A DNA stretch of 64,000 bases from Marthasterias glacialis (taxonomy: Eukaryota > Echinodermata > Asteroidea > Forcipulatida > Asteriidae), in assembly GCA_911728455.2 (NCBI GenBank), contig OU452223.1:15103423-15167422 (forward strand). Reading direction: 5' to 3'. Position 1 is the first letter of the stretch. Each line of letters opens with the position of its first letter. Both the position numbers and the translations under genes were made by a program. Below the pieces are notes generated by a model, which saw only the letters and a list, made by a program, of their open reading frames with translations, was not told the DNA's origin and searched no databases. Below are positions 46,231-59,900 of the stretch, piece after piece.

Positions 46231-48686
46231 GAGGCTCGCAACAGCTATTTCTTTTTTTCTTTTTTTTTCATTGCCATTTGACATTTCTACAGGTTGGTCC
46301 TATAAACGTCGTGTTCACTGAAAACTAGAGGATGGGAATGAATGTACTCTTCTAAAAACCATTACTCTTCTGAAAACCTTTGATGTATTTTATTTTGTAT
46401 TGAAGAGAGCTTTCTGTTGGCATCCGATACGATGGAATGCACTTAGCCATTAAAACCTGTTTGAGGATTCAGACATTCCGACTTGATTAGCATTTGTCAA
46501 GACTCATGACAGTGTCTTGACATCATCTATTAGACCATTTACCCTCCAACTTAAGGCAACATTTTATAGCGAGTTGACCAACCATTTGAAGAAAAAAAAT
46601 GTTCAAGTCATGGGTTGTAGATGGTGGCACTACTGTGTAGTTTGAATAGAGAGAGCTTGCATGTGGTAAAAGCTTAAGAGCCTGTGCATGATGCATGCTT
46701 GATTGTACAATGTAAGCTGACTCCAGCAAAGGGCAATGTACGTTTATAGCATTGAAAATGCATAATTCACAGGAATGTGACAGCACACATTCGACACCAA
46801 ATGACTTTGCTCATATCCTCTCCTGCAGGTCGGCAGGTGTTAAATTTGCCCATGTAAAGTTGTGCAAATGGAAACGCGTTAACATTGCTTTTTGGCTCCA
46901 ACTTCCCTTTGAGTTTCCGTTAAAAGTTTGCGTCACAATCGATGACGGTATTCAAATTGATGTAACTTTTGTGTGTGTGTGTCTGCATAAGGTTATGTTG
47001 TATGGCTTGATACATATAATTGCGGTGGTGCAAAAATTTTTGCATGGCACTAGCATGACGAATAAAAAAACCAGCGCAAGTCCATATAAAGGAATAAAGA
47101 CGAGTAAACACTAATCACAATTCAGTGTGGACTTCAGGTTGTTGTTTTTAAACAGAAATTGTTACTGTATAAAATTGCTTCATTTTGTTTTATTTATAAA
47201 TCCGTACTGGTGGTGGTAAACGTATAATTACAAACAAAACTAATGCAGGTCTCCAGGTTATTCTACATATATTAAATTATGATGTTTAAATACAAGCACT
47301 TGTTACACAGTTTGAAGTACAGGTTCAAGTTGTGAGTATTGAACAAAAGGCTTTGGGGCTAGGGACCTTTATCCATCACAGTCCTTCAACATTACAGTAA
47401 TTGAACACCTGAACCAGTGTTTCCCCTGGCTGATAAACTGAGCGAGTGGTTAAAACGAGTGGTTAAAAATATATATTGATGATTGAAGCCAAAATTAAGC
47501 AGTCTGCAAACTGACAAGAATGCAGCGCTCGCACAAAAGCCGCGAGGAGTCCATCGACACATCCAAAGTGTGCATTCTTGATACATAGTGGTCAAGGAAA
47601 AAGCTCATAAATAACACAGTGGTATCATTTTTACCTGCAATTTGACTCCTAAATGAAGAGTGTGGCAGACAGTAACCACGTGTGACGTTGGTGCACGGGG
47701 TCTATACACAGGTACCAGACTGCCACAAAGTACCATACCTTCAAGGGTAGCATTGGGTGCTCGGGTGTGTACTATTTGTGCAGATGCAAGCCGGCGCCAA
47801 CAGGGGGTGCTGCGGGTGCTGCAGCACCCCCAATTTTTTGGATAGGGGTGCTGGAATATACTACAGCATCCCCTACCATTGAACAAAATGGCCTCTCGGT
47901 TCGTAGTCTGCTTACGAACCGTTAGTATGTCGGCTCATAGGAGGATATTTCTGTATGTTGAATTTAGTTGTCAAGCACGATTTGTTCGAGGTAACAAAGC
48001 TGTTGGTGTTCTCTGAAAGAATTGTGGATATTGAATGATCTTGGGTTTTTTTTTTCTTTTTCTATTTTTTCATTTTTCGCCCTGTTGTTGGGTAATCGTA
48101 TTAAACATTAAACTAATAGGTCTTACATCACCCTTTCCTACCCCAAAATGGATATTTAAATGCTAAATAGTTGCTCAGACAGCACGACAGAACATCTTGG
48201 ACCCAAAAATTTCAGGGGCCTGCCCATGCCGCCGTATTGGCTTCGTGCACTGCGCTCGCCATTTGTCTTTGAAAAACCCAGCACCCCCTGGCAAAAATGT
48301 GTTGGCGCGACCCTGTACAGATGGTATTGTGTGTAGACCCATGGCTTATGTAATGTGGACTAAAGTCTCCACAGTCTCCTGTGATGTTTTGTGGAAAGAG
48401 CCAGTCGGGCAGGAGACTGCATCGATAGTAATATGGTTAATGATCGCATAAAAAGTCACCAATTGTGACTTTTTGTCTACACTGACATTTACATATACTT
48501 GATTTTAAACCTAGCTCACTTGGAGTGATTTACAAGGATCTTCCCTCACTCTGACAACATCTAACATCACATCAATACTACACACCCAAACTGTTGGCCT
48601 CTGCCTGGTCCCATGTAAAGCATGATCAGTTTATTGATGCAGTCCTCAGTCCAACAAAATCAAATGCAACATGCAGCTGGCTTTAA
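46231..48686. other. Intergenic sequence, no gene recognised
   Basis: I see no coding exon. Between about 47690 and 48345 there is a loose inverted arrangement: GGGTCTATACACAG...GGCGCCAACAGGGGGTGCTG on the left, CAGCACCCCCTGG...GTGTTGGCGCGAC...GTGTGTAGACCC on the right. It may be an old inverted-repeat element. Short open frames here overlap that repeat. Confidence 0.4.
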
Positions 48687-49021
48687 AGCCCCAGCTCAAC
48701 ATCGGTAAACTGACTGTAAATCCTTCTATTCTTTGCACAAATCAAGATAAATTTGTAATAAAACATCATTTCAATGTTTCGCTTGCAAGAAAACGGTAAA
48801 AATGCATTCCGCATTTTTGTACGCATTCCTTTAGGCAGAGTTTCCATCTCACTGAGTCAAAAACTAATTTTGGATCTTGTTTTATTTATTTTTTAAAAAC
48901 GATAACACATCAGGCAGAAACATTTCAAAGTTTTCAACCATCATTATCTTTATACCATGTAAGGTATATGTAAATCTGTAAACGTTTATGTTTTTCTTCT
49001 TTCTAATGTTGAGCTGGGGCT
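48687..49021. mobile_element. TTAA-type MITE, ends AGCCCCAGCTCAACA (copy 2)
   Basis: Ends AGCCCCAGCTCAACATCGGT and, inverted, AGCCCCAGCTCAACATTAG. Flanks TTAA (left) and TTGA (right). Same interior as 57880-58236, slightly shorter (335 bp). Confidence 0.75.
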
Positions 49022-49669
49022 TTGAAGGGTTGAGGGTTTTTAGGTTTAAGTTCTGAGCCACCTGCTCATGGATTTCCATGATGAATTGTTAAATTCTTGA
49101 CCCATGAGCCTCAACCTTTCACCTTGTTATGTCTTTTAACGTCTTAAAAAAAATGAGCCGTTGCAGACATGAATTGATTGCTTTTCTGGGAAAAGTAAAA
49201 CAATTTTGATACAAGATTAGGGCTTTTACTAAAGTGAGCAATGTCTTTACAAAAGTTAGCTAGTACACTTTTTTTTTTTTTTTTAAGATTATACAAAAAA
49301 AACAACCTCTATAATCTGTTAAAATACACTACTGGTTAAAATCACTGAACAGTTCCACTTCCACCTAACTGATGATTCCATGAAAAAAAGGTTAGTTATT
49401 TACAGTGAAATGTTGGCCTTATCACAGCTGAAGTGTCTTACTCGCACACACACGCACCAAAAAATTCCCCCTGGAGTAAAAACCAGAATGAAAAGTCTTA
49501 ACCCTATTAATGGCAAGACACGAGGCCAGTAGAATAAAAAGTGCATAAATATACATTTACAAAGACATGTTGATGTTTTTTTGTGAAAAGAACCAGGCTA
49601 TTCTATAACTCAAGTTTCAGTATACATGTAGGTTGTAAAGCTCTACTCCCAGGCTGGGCTGCAGTCGCA

Positions 49670-50100
49670 TGCATAATAATAATAATAATGAAAATTTATA
49701 GAGCGCCGGTATCCGCCGCGAACGGCGCTCATGGCGCTAATAAGCAAAGCAAAGACATCCAATAAATGTTAAGTTCAGAAATTAGCCAAATGCTTGTCTA
49801 TGCAAATATGATTTTAATCTGTTCTTGAATGTGTCAAGTGATCTTGATAGTCTTGCAGTTTCTGGCAAAGAGTTCCAAAGTTTGGGTGCTGCAATCTGAA
49901 AGCTTCTCTCCCCCCAACGATGATAAGCCCTTGTTTCCTTGAGTAGATTGTTTTCGGATGACCGCAAACCCCGATGACCTGGGGCATAGGACTGGACAAG
50001 ATCACTCAAATAAGACGGAGAATCACCCTGTAGGATCTTGAAGATAATGCTGTTAGAAGTCATTGCATCACAAGCGTGCTTACCTGATGCAGGCCCAAAG
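49670..50100 (-). pseudogene. CR1/L2-like non-LTR retrotransposon 3' remnant
   Basis: A 93-codon open frame (50063-49782) reads FKILQGDSPSYLSDLV, GHRGLRSSENNLL, WGERSFQIAAPKLWNSLPET and FKNRLKSYL, the conserved end of CR1/L2-type reverse transcriptase proteins. It is followed by GCGCTCTATAAATTTTC and an (ATT)n tail at 49674-49690. Truncated at the 5' end, so no endonuclease or catalytic RT domain remains. Confidence 0.85.
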
Positions 50101-50792
50101 TTTATCGCTACTTACAGCTCCAAAGCTGGCATATGTTTGTGTGTAATTTTACCTCAAATCACCCATTTTTAACGTTCGAAAGAATTTCTTAGAATAGAAA
50201 CTTTTAATTCTGAGAAGACCTTAGTCTCTGAAGAAAGTGTGTAAAGTCCGATAAACGTTGTGCGCATAAATCATCAAAGACAACCTAATTTAATGCAACT
50301 CCTATGGGCTTCTGGTAATCAGTGAAGCCAGTTTGTGTGAAGTGGGCGTGGCTTACTGTGGAATTAAGACACACTTACAAGCAGGATTGACTCCGCTTTT
50401 GCAATTCGCATGAAGTATGACTCAGGCTTTAATCAAACAACCATTTGAATGACTATGAAATGATCTGTCAATAACTTGGTGCAAATGCAAACATTTTTAA
50501 AAGTCTAATTGTATAAACCTTGGTAAAACAACAACTGATTTTGATACATAAGAATACCAGAGTAATATTGTTACATGTAGATGTTGATATCTACAATAGT
50601 TCTATGTTAAAAAAAACAACATACCGTTTATATATTGTAATATTAAGGGATACAAAAATTCACTGTATACAAAAGTTGCACAGTCTTTGTGTGTGCAAAA
50701 AAGCTCAACCAAAGTCCCTTCCTCTTGTTGATGCTTGTAACATTAGATACCAGCTTCTTGCGAGACTGACTTCCCAAGTGTGGCCGTGATTT

Positions 50793-50965
50793 TTAACACT
50801 CGATGGACGATCCGCAGACGCGTTCTTCTCTCGTTGGTCCGCATTTCGTGCCGCCACCGCGTGGCTTCTTCTTGATGCCTCGTACCCTCTGCTGTGTGCC
50901 GTCGTTGCCACAGGTGACGCTGCAGGGGCTCCAGTCTTTCCAGTCGGACATCATGCAGTCGCGGA
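50793..50965 (-). CDS. SPON1: SPON1 thrombospondin type 1 repeat 2 and stop (exon)
   Basis: Encodes VRDCMMSDWKDWSPCSVTCG, then QQRVRGIKKKPRGGGTKCG and ERVCGSSIEC before TAA (50795-50793). WKDWSPCSVTCG has the tryptophan and fucosylation signatures. The protein ends right after the last TSR cysteine. The basic stretch could bind heparan sulfate, as proposed for F-spondin TSRs. Confidence 0.92.
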
Positions 50966-53900
50966 CTGATAAAAAGCGAAAAATCACAAACGCACGGGAC
51001 AAAATTAAATCAGTCAATTTGATGGTTTTCGATAATTAATTAATTTATTAAACTCATATTATGCTCTCTCCAGGACAAGCCTGTTCGAGGGCACATTACA
51101 TCAAAATTCCAGTTAAAAATTTCAAAACAGTAAAAAAGGAAACATTAACAAGTTTACATACAAACAGTTTGCATAATTAAAACATGAAAAAGTACAAAGA
51201 TATACATGTATCAAACAATAACAAACTAAAAGAGAGAAGATTAAAAGCATATTACACATCACCGAATGCCTTCACACAACAAATGTAATGATAGAATACA
51301 ACCCAAAAGGGTACGATAAATTAATACTTTGCAGACTTTGTGTTCAGATAAGTGAATATTAATAACTATAATAGTAATAATTCCCAGTTTTTATGAAGTG
51401 CTTTATCTACGTCCGACGGGTGTATCAAAGCACTCAGTAGGTTGAAATATGAGACCCTATTATATTACGCCTTGTAAGGGTTTACAAGGTGATGCGGAGC
51501 AATCTACTGCCAAACATGCCAGAAACACTGAGGCAAGCCCCTTCTCTCAATGATAAGTGTAATGTGTAATGGTTCTTTTACTTGTATTACACAACACACT
51601 GGACTTACAGCTTTATGTCCATTCCGAAGGACGAAGCGATGGGAGACTTTTTGGGGGACACTAGGTGGCAGCAGACTTTCCAGGTAAATCCATTGTTCTC
51701 GGAAGTGTGCACATGCCCACAACTATGCACACAATGGAAATTTACCTATCAAGCCTGCTGCCACCCTGCCGTCCAAAGTCTCCAATTATGGTCAAGAGTC
51801 TTGCTCAGGGACACAAGTGCCATGACCGGGACCTGAACCCACACTCTGACAGCACCAGAAATCAAGTCCACTTGACAGCTTGGCCACGAAAACCCCAGTG
51901 AAGCTAGTTTTATATAAATCCAAGTCCAAATGTGTAAATAATTTGTAACATTTCAGTCTAAATCTAAGCAGACAGCATCTGCTGGATCGTAATCCACTCT
52001 GGAGGGGAGGGGAAATCAAATCTATAAATTTTCGATGCTCGGCCAAACCGACGGATTCAAGTACATACGTATATCAGCCTGTGTATTCAAAGAAGTGTAA
52101 GTGCTATACCTTTATATGTACAGTTCATGTACATGTATGCTCATATATTTTGACTGGAGGGGGGGGGGGAGTTTAGGGGGATGATCCTGTGGGACATCCC
52201 CCTCCTACCACCACTTGAGATTTAATCCTGAGCATTCAACAACAGGATAGACGGTGAATTGAAGTGTCATCTGGGAGTGTTACGCCTACTTACCGCATGG
52301 TCTCTCCATGCACCTCTTCTTCTCTTTCTGTTGCCCGCACGCCTGACCGCCAAATCGTGGCTTCTGCTTCACCCTCCGCTGCCTCTGCATGGTCCCCTTG
52401 CCGCAGGAACGAGAGCACTCCGACCAGTCACCCCACTCTGTCATCATACAGTCGATAGGCTGTCTCCCTGGTAACCAAAGAATATGAGCCCAAAGGAAGT
52501 CAGGCCACTCTAGTCAAAGGCAAATGATTAAAATGTGACGACTTGAGGAGGAAAAACCTTCCCGCATGAGTGAGAGGAAAGATTAAAAAAAAAAATCAAT
52601 GGAATTTATTATTGAGGTATTTTTATACTAACACTTGGCCTAACTTGATGAAGATGGTATCCATGGTGACCAGAAAAAGACAGATTTAGGACAGCTTATC
52701 AAATCCACTTTAGAGATGACTGAATTCCTAAGTAATGCTTAGTACAGGAAGTACATGTAAGTATACCCCAGAGGCAGTCAAGAAAAGCTCCAGGGCGGAA
52801 ATCAAATGAAAGGGGATAAAATAAGAAGAGATCTGACCAAAAATAACAACAAAATCCAATACAGAAAAAAAACCTTCCTCAAATGAAAGACACACAGCAG
52901 CTACATGTACAGTTGAAAAATCACAGCTCTGTGCACAGTTGTGCCACGGTATACACAGCCTGGACACGTGTGAATGGTTTCAAATGGTTGGTCAACTTGC
53001 TGGAAAATCTATTCCAGGTAATATTTGCATCTGGGATGGAGAAAAATGTTTTAGTTTTTTTTCCTTCACCGATGCGCGATAAGCACTGCATACTCAGTCA
53101 TTTTAGTGATTTAGACTCAAACTTCCTTAAAAAAAAAGCTCATATTACCTACACTGATTTATTTTGATGAAAAACCCATGTGTACCGGTATAACATTTGA
53201 TGAGGGTGGGATAGGGTGGGGTGGGGTGGGGGGCAGGAGGTGGAGGTCAGGTGGGGTCAGGATGAGGATTATGCTTCACAGGTACCATTCACCACAGCCA
53301 TCATCTTTATAGACTGTGTAAGTCTCGCGTGTATTTGAACACTATGGTTCGTTAAAGCGCGTGATTTTGTTTCCTTCACACGGTTACAGCAATGTGTGTG
53401 GGACCAAAATGGTCCCAAAAATGTTCCAATACGCGCGAGACTTGCACAGTCTATTGCCACATAAAAACAACACAAGTTCACAAGGTTTTTTCCTCAGCCA
53501 ATATCACTTGTCTGAATTTTCCTTGGGGTTTAAAGGTCAGACCACAATTTGTAAAAAAAATACACTGCATCCAGTCAATTTCATTTTATTTATTTATTTA
53601 TTTTACTTTATGGGGGGGAATCCATTTTTGTTAATATTAATTTCAACTTGTTAATTTTGAAATTTCTCGCCCTTTTTTATTTTCTTGAGTTTCAAGAGCT
53701 CAGTGACATTTCCCTGTACAAAGTACAAATAGATGAGCTGGAAAATGTGCCAGATCCAGGCAATGAAGAGGAACAGTGAGCGATGAGACGTGTAATTAGG
53801 AAAAGGTTGAGACTATCGGGGACGGTACTCATGCAGTGAGATAAAGCACATATTGAGATAAAAAAATGTGAGGAACAAATAGAAATGTCATAGTTTATGT

Positions 53901-56900
53901 GGATTAAAAAACGAGGGTTAATTAATGAAAGATAAGTGTACTCTTTATGTGACATTTCTCCATCTTGCCATTTTGTTGTTCCTCTTTTTGGGGTGTTTTG
54001 TTGTTAAGCTTTGATTTAACATTTAAACAAAAGTGACAACTGGTTAATTTAATAATTGAGTTAAAAACAACTAAATTAGGTAAACAAAACAACACAGTTT
54101 AAATACATAATGTTTGAAATGTTTTTATACATTTTGTCTTGTTCTTGTTATACCTTTTTTTTAAAACATTAACACAAAGTTTACTTAAATTGGTTAATTG
54201 AGTTGGAAACAAACATGTAACCAACAAAACAACATTTTAATTCTTATTTAAGACAGAAAATGGTTGGAACACTACCAGCTTTTCTCTCAGTAAAATCTTG
54301 ATCAAAAATCAAAACTCGACAAAAATATTCATGTTGTTTACACTTTCTTTACCATTTCCAGAACCCGAGTTAAAACCTCACAGCCACACACATAGCCAGA
54401 GTACTTTTTGTTGGTGATAAAAAACAAATCCAAGAGTATATTCAAACTTACCTTTTCTTCTGGGTGGCCTAGTAACTGGAGTCTCTTCATCTGGGTTTGG
54501 CACTATTCGATAAACACAAATTAAAAGAATTGTTGTGTCATCAAAATATAAAAATGAAAGGAAAGCACATCATTGGTTTCTTAGAAATGTAGATCAATTC
54601 CCATCCGCTTGTTTTCATTAACCAGATCGCCTCGGGATTTAAAAAAAAATCTTGTTCCCGTTACCTGTGAGGGACTATTTTCAGTCAAAAAGCACCCTTT
54701 TTTCTAGCCATTAATAATTTGTTACGTCAAGGAAACTCAGTTTGTACACCCATATAAAGACGTTTTCTTATTTGACATTTACATAATTTAATGGATTGTA
54801 CTTTTTTTACAGTCGTATTTCGCTGGAAAGCCGTTATGTAACGGTCGATCATCAACCCACGCGCCAGTCCAACAGACGGCACCCCAGAGAGAGATGAAAG
54901 GCCTCATGCCATTGCAATCAAATCCATCTTTACAAAATCTTGGCTGGTATATGAAAGAAACAGGGTCTTCGATAAAGGCGTTAGGCACAAATCCATGCGA
55001 AGAGTTTTATCAGTTCATTGTTTGCAGTGACTTTTGCCCGGGGCCACCACACCATGACCCCATGGACTGCGTGAAGCATTGCCCATTTGCTGCGTCGGAC
55101 AATAATTTCAGTTTTGAAAAAGTTCAAATCTTTACTCTCATTTTTAACGAAGCATACATGTATGTAATCCTTCTGACCTGATCAAATGCTATGACCACCA
55201 CATGTCTTGACTTACTGACTTTAGGAGGCATTGTGTTAGCTTCATCAGGAATGGGTTTCTTCATCATGGGCGTGCTCAGCATCACTGGCTTTGGTTGCAT
55301 ACCCTCCTTGGGGTGCATCATACCTTCTTTGGGAGGCATTGTCTCTCCATCTGGGGATGGCATACCCTCTTTGGGGTGCATCATACCTTCTTTGGGAGGC
55401 ATTGTCTCTCCATCTGGGGATGGCATACCCTCTTTGGGGGGCATCATACCCTCTTTGGGAGGCATCATACCCTCTTTGGGAGGCATCATACCCTCTTTGG
55501 GAGGCATCATTCCCTCTTTGGGGGGCATCCCACCTGCGGAACATCAAATACAGAAATTTAGCACAAAACAAGTGAACTAAACCCAAGAGGGCAAATCTTT
55601 TGACCAAAACACAAATGATTTCTGGGTGGTAGAGTCCACCTTCATCAGGCTAGTAATCACAAAAGCTTATTAAGCACAGTAATAAAGTGTTTTTAGTAGA
55701 AACAGTTTCCAGCTAATTCATATTTTTGTTTTCTGCTGCTTTGTAAATATTATTTGCTCACCAGTGTTATGAGAAAGGCCGCTGCACCTAGAGAATGAAG
55801 CACTAAAGCCACAAACCATCATGGATATGACCTTTCAAAGTCCAAAGTTAAAAACATACATGTATTACGGGGACACGTTGCCTTCAAATATCTTACAGTT
55901 TAAATGTTTGGAATTGATCCTTGATCCTTGATCCTTTTTTAAGAGTTGTTCATGCAATAACACACCTATTGAGTGTTGTTATTAGTGAGCAGTAATTAAA
56001 AAAAACATACATTTTGCCTCTGGAAATAAAAACCAGTGGAACCACACTCTACATAGAAACATACGGTCCGCCATTCTGTGGAGTCAAAAATTTGGTTCTA
56101 CAAAATGGCGGACCGTTTTCTGTCACTTAATTAAAAAAAAAAAAACACAAATTGAAGGGACACTTATGTGAATCAATATATTCTATTCTAAAATATCTAT
56201 CCAATCGAATTCATTTCATAACAGCTTTTTATAGCCCAAACACGCCCGATCCAAAGGCAATGTGTCCCTTTAACGCTGAAAAGCGTGATTCACTAAAGAT
56301 TCAAAGATCTTGTACTCTTCATCCCAAAGACTTAGGATGACTCTTATTATCCCAGCTTTGAAAACTCTTGACAAAACTCTCGTTTCTGCGTGAGCAGAAG
56401 ATGTTTCTGTGCGAGCAGGTGCCGTTTTGGGCTTGATTTTGCGGTGACACCATGTGATATTATCTATACCTTCATCACTGAGTCATGGGCGAGGATTGTG
56501 AAATGAAAAAAAGAAACAAGGTTTGACATCAATATAATAACCTCTTTAGTCTGGAGATGAAGACGTCTGAAGAAAAAGGACATAATATTTCAGAGGCTTA
56601 TAGACTCTTTACATCACTGCAACTAGAAATCTACAGGTTTGATCATAACAAGAGCTGCATCTTTCACCTCTGTGATGGCGAGATCAAAGGACATTAGCCT
56701 TCTTGAGATAATATCAGGGCCCAATTTCATAGAGCTGCTTAAGCAGAAAATAGTGCTTACAAATGTTCTGCTAAGTAAAAGTAAGCAGGATACCAGTCAC
56801 AGATTGTACATGTGACATGCTATTTTTGGCTGGTACCCTTATTCTGGTAAGCATCATTTTGTTTTGTGCTCAGCTACTTTTTGTGCTGAAGCAGCTCTAT

Positions 56901-59900
56901 GAAATTGGGCCCTGATATGGTAGACACATTACAAGTGCACTATTCGGATTGGGTAAAGCTGTCTGTATACAACCAAATCAAACAGTGCACTCATAATAGT
57001 GTCCGCCACGTCTCAAAAAGGCTAATGGGAGGTCAATGACAATTCTGAAATCAGGAAAAATTCCTGACAAATCAGGGGCCTGTGGAGTAGAATTTCGTTC
57101 TGATACTTTGGCTTAGAACTCCCCAGTTTCCCAGTCTAGTCAACGGCAGTAGATAAACAGCGAGACAAGTTCTTTACATTAAACTACAACATAGGATTCA
57201 GACTGACTCTAGCTACCGGGCAAGCTCGGTGGTTTAGTGGTAAGACATCGGCTCTAGAATGACGTAGTAGGTCACGGGTTCAAATCCCACCCGAGTAATC
57301 TGCCAATGGATTTTGTTCACAGGACCCGGGGGAAAGTACTGAGTGTATACGGTGCTTAAATAACACACACTAGTGTATGGGTAAAACACAAATAATATTC
57401 TTCATCCTCGATGCAAATTTAACATCTATAAAAACACATTCTACTTAGCAAAAGCAGATATCACTATGGTGTAACTGCAACCCAAAACCACATCGATATT
57501 CCACCATGCAATGTCTCAAATCCAAGATGCATTTGCTATACGTTCATATTTATGTGAAGTACGAAGCGGGCTTTACCTGTATTTGATGAGGAGTCGTGGC
57601 TGGTGTCTTCCATATCACAGACAACCTCTCCTTGGTCATCGTATTGTCTCTTATCAGTCCTCTCAAGGACCAGTATGGCCATGGGAGGTATTGGCCTGCC
57701 CGTGGCATCGTAGAATGCACCCATCGGGTTGGACGGGAAGGAGCTGGTGATGGGGTGAATGGGCTCCTTGGGTTTAGTTGGAGCATTGTCCGACTGTGTC
57801 GGGGAAAAAAGATAAATTTTACTGTTAAGAATGTAAATTCCTTTTATAAAACATCCTTACTCCTCAAGGTACATGTTAAAGCCCCAGCTCAACATTGGTA
57901 AACTGACTGTAAATGCTTCCATTCTTTGCACAAATCAAGATATTTGTAATAAAACCAACCTGTAAAAATGTCAGCTCATTTCGTTGTTTCATTTGAGAGA
58001 AAACGGTACAAATGCATTCAGAATTTTTTGTACACATTCCAAGAGGCAGAGTTTTCGTCTCACTGAGCCAAAAACTAAATTTGGATCTTATTTCATCTAT
58101 GATTTAAAAACGATAACACTTCAGGCAGAAATATTTCAAGGAAAGTTTTCTACCATCATTATCTTTATACCATGTAAGGTATATGTCAATCTGTGAACAT
58201 TTATGTTGTTTTTCTAACCAATGTTAAGCTGGGGCTTTAAGCAAGGGTTAGAGTGATTGCTGACAAAAAGGGGATGCACATTTTAGGAGGTATGTTGAAC
58301 TGATGACATTTCCACCTTTTGGTAACCCTGGGAGTTACAGATTTCAAGGAGCTTCTGAGAACAGGGTTCTCAGTGCTAGAGAAACAGATCAAACACCACG
58401 ATTTCTTTATATGGGGAGAATTTTGTCACCAGGCAGAAATAAAAAAGTCTGAATTAACATTACAGTATCAAATTTCCCATCACTAGTCTTTAGTGTTCTC
58501 ATTAACACTGGTACGATTGCTCAAAGAATTGTATATTGTACATTAATTTCATTGTCTGTCCATACACAAACAGTGAAATATTATTTTTTGAAGAAATAAT
58601 AATTAATAGTTTAATTTTATAATATATGAGATAAAAGTGAGCAAGTAATGTATCTTCTTCAAAGCAGAATTAATATCTTTACTCTGTGTTTTTTTTAATG
58701 AAAAACTGAAATGTGTTGACTGGAATTTAGCCTTATTTTTGTTGTGATGGGGGAACGGGGTTGGGGGGAGGGGAGGGGGGGAGGGAATAATAGCAATCCA
58801 AAACTATACCCTAAAAGTGATTCCACTGTCCGTCCCTGCATCCCAGGGCAGCAAGTCGATCTCCTTGTACGGCACCCATTCGCATTCCTCAGTGCACAAG
58901 TTGATGCGGGACACTCCGACGCACCAGTCTGGACTGGGGCCGATCATGGAGAGCATAGAGACCAGATTGTGGGTGCGGTTTGTGCTCAACACTGCCGACA
59001 TGTTACCACGCGCTGGCCATAACCCTCGACTGCGAATAACTGTCTTGATATTCCTGGTCTGTGTCAAGGATAAAAAAACAAGGAAATGTGCAATATGATC
59101 TATGCATGCTTTACAATTTTAACTAACAGAGAAAAAACGCAAGAAATCATCTGCACACCATCAAATTGATCAATAGAGCATCTACATTAATTCGAAATTA
59201 ATTCATAAACATTTAATAAAACTGGACACCATTTTGACAGGATGCATGCTTTGGATTAGCTTGTCAAATTTATTCTCAGATTATCCATATTTCAAACAAC
59301 TTTCCTGGGAAAAAACCTCAGGGATAAATTGAGCAAACTTCCCCATCCTTTGAAAGTAGATGCTACTTTTTTATTCCCTTTCACAATAATTTATTTTGTT
59401 TAACCTCCTTACTCTTGCTCCCAGTGCCCAGTTTTAAACGGCTGCTTAAGCACAGAAATTAGCTGAGCACAACAAAATTATGCTTACCAGAATAAGGTTA
59501 CCAACTAAAATTCCATGTCACAAGCACAATTTTTGACTGGTATCCTGCTTATTTTTGCTTGGAAGAAAATTAGTAAGCAATATTTTCTGCTCAAGCAGCT
59601 CTATGAAATTGGGCCCTGCTGGTTATCAAAAAAGCCCAATATCTCACCTGTGCAAGTAACTCTCTCTCCAGGGTCGTTGGTGATCCCCACTCGGCGACTC
59701 TCTGAACTCCCAGGGAAGCATAACCCCCATATTTCCAAATGGTATAGTCCTTTGTATGCGAGGCACCAATCAGATCAGACCAGTGATCCCCATGACCTTC
59801 ACAAAGTAAAATGGGGAGGGGAGTCCATTATCTATTGCATATGGTTTGAAGAGAACCACGCAAGAATTATGTATGTTATGTCTGAATTTCAAACTTTACA

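Noticed and set aside
46752..47114. 120-codon open frame
   Set aside because: No conserved motif and no codon bias visible; typical of chance frames in this AT-rich region.
47605..47886. 93-codon minus-strand open frame
   Set aside because: Overlaps an inverted-repeat-like region rich in CAGCACCCCC; no domain or splice support.
55191..55607. Plus-strand and other-frame open frames over the SPON1 repeat exon
   Set aside because: Shadows of the in-frame 21-bp repeat. The minus-strand frame joins in phase to flanking SPON1 exons; the others do not.
57221..57300. Possible tRNA gene
   Set aside because: A and B boxes are present but the anticodon arm is irregular, the acceptor stem is incomplete, and the following body recurs in other SINE copies.
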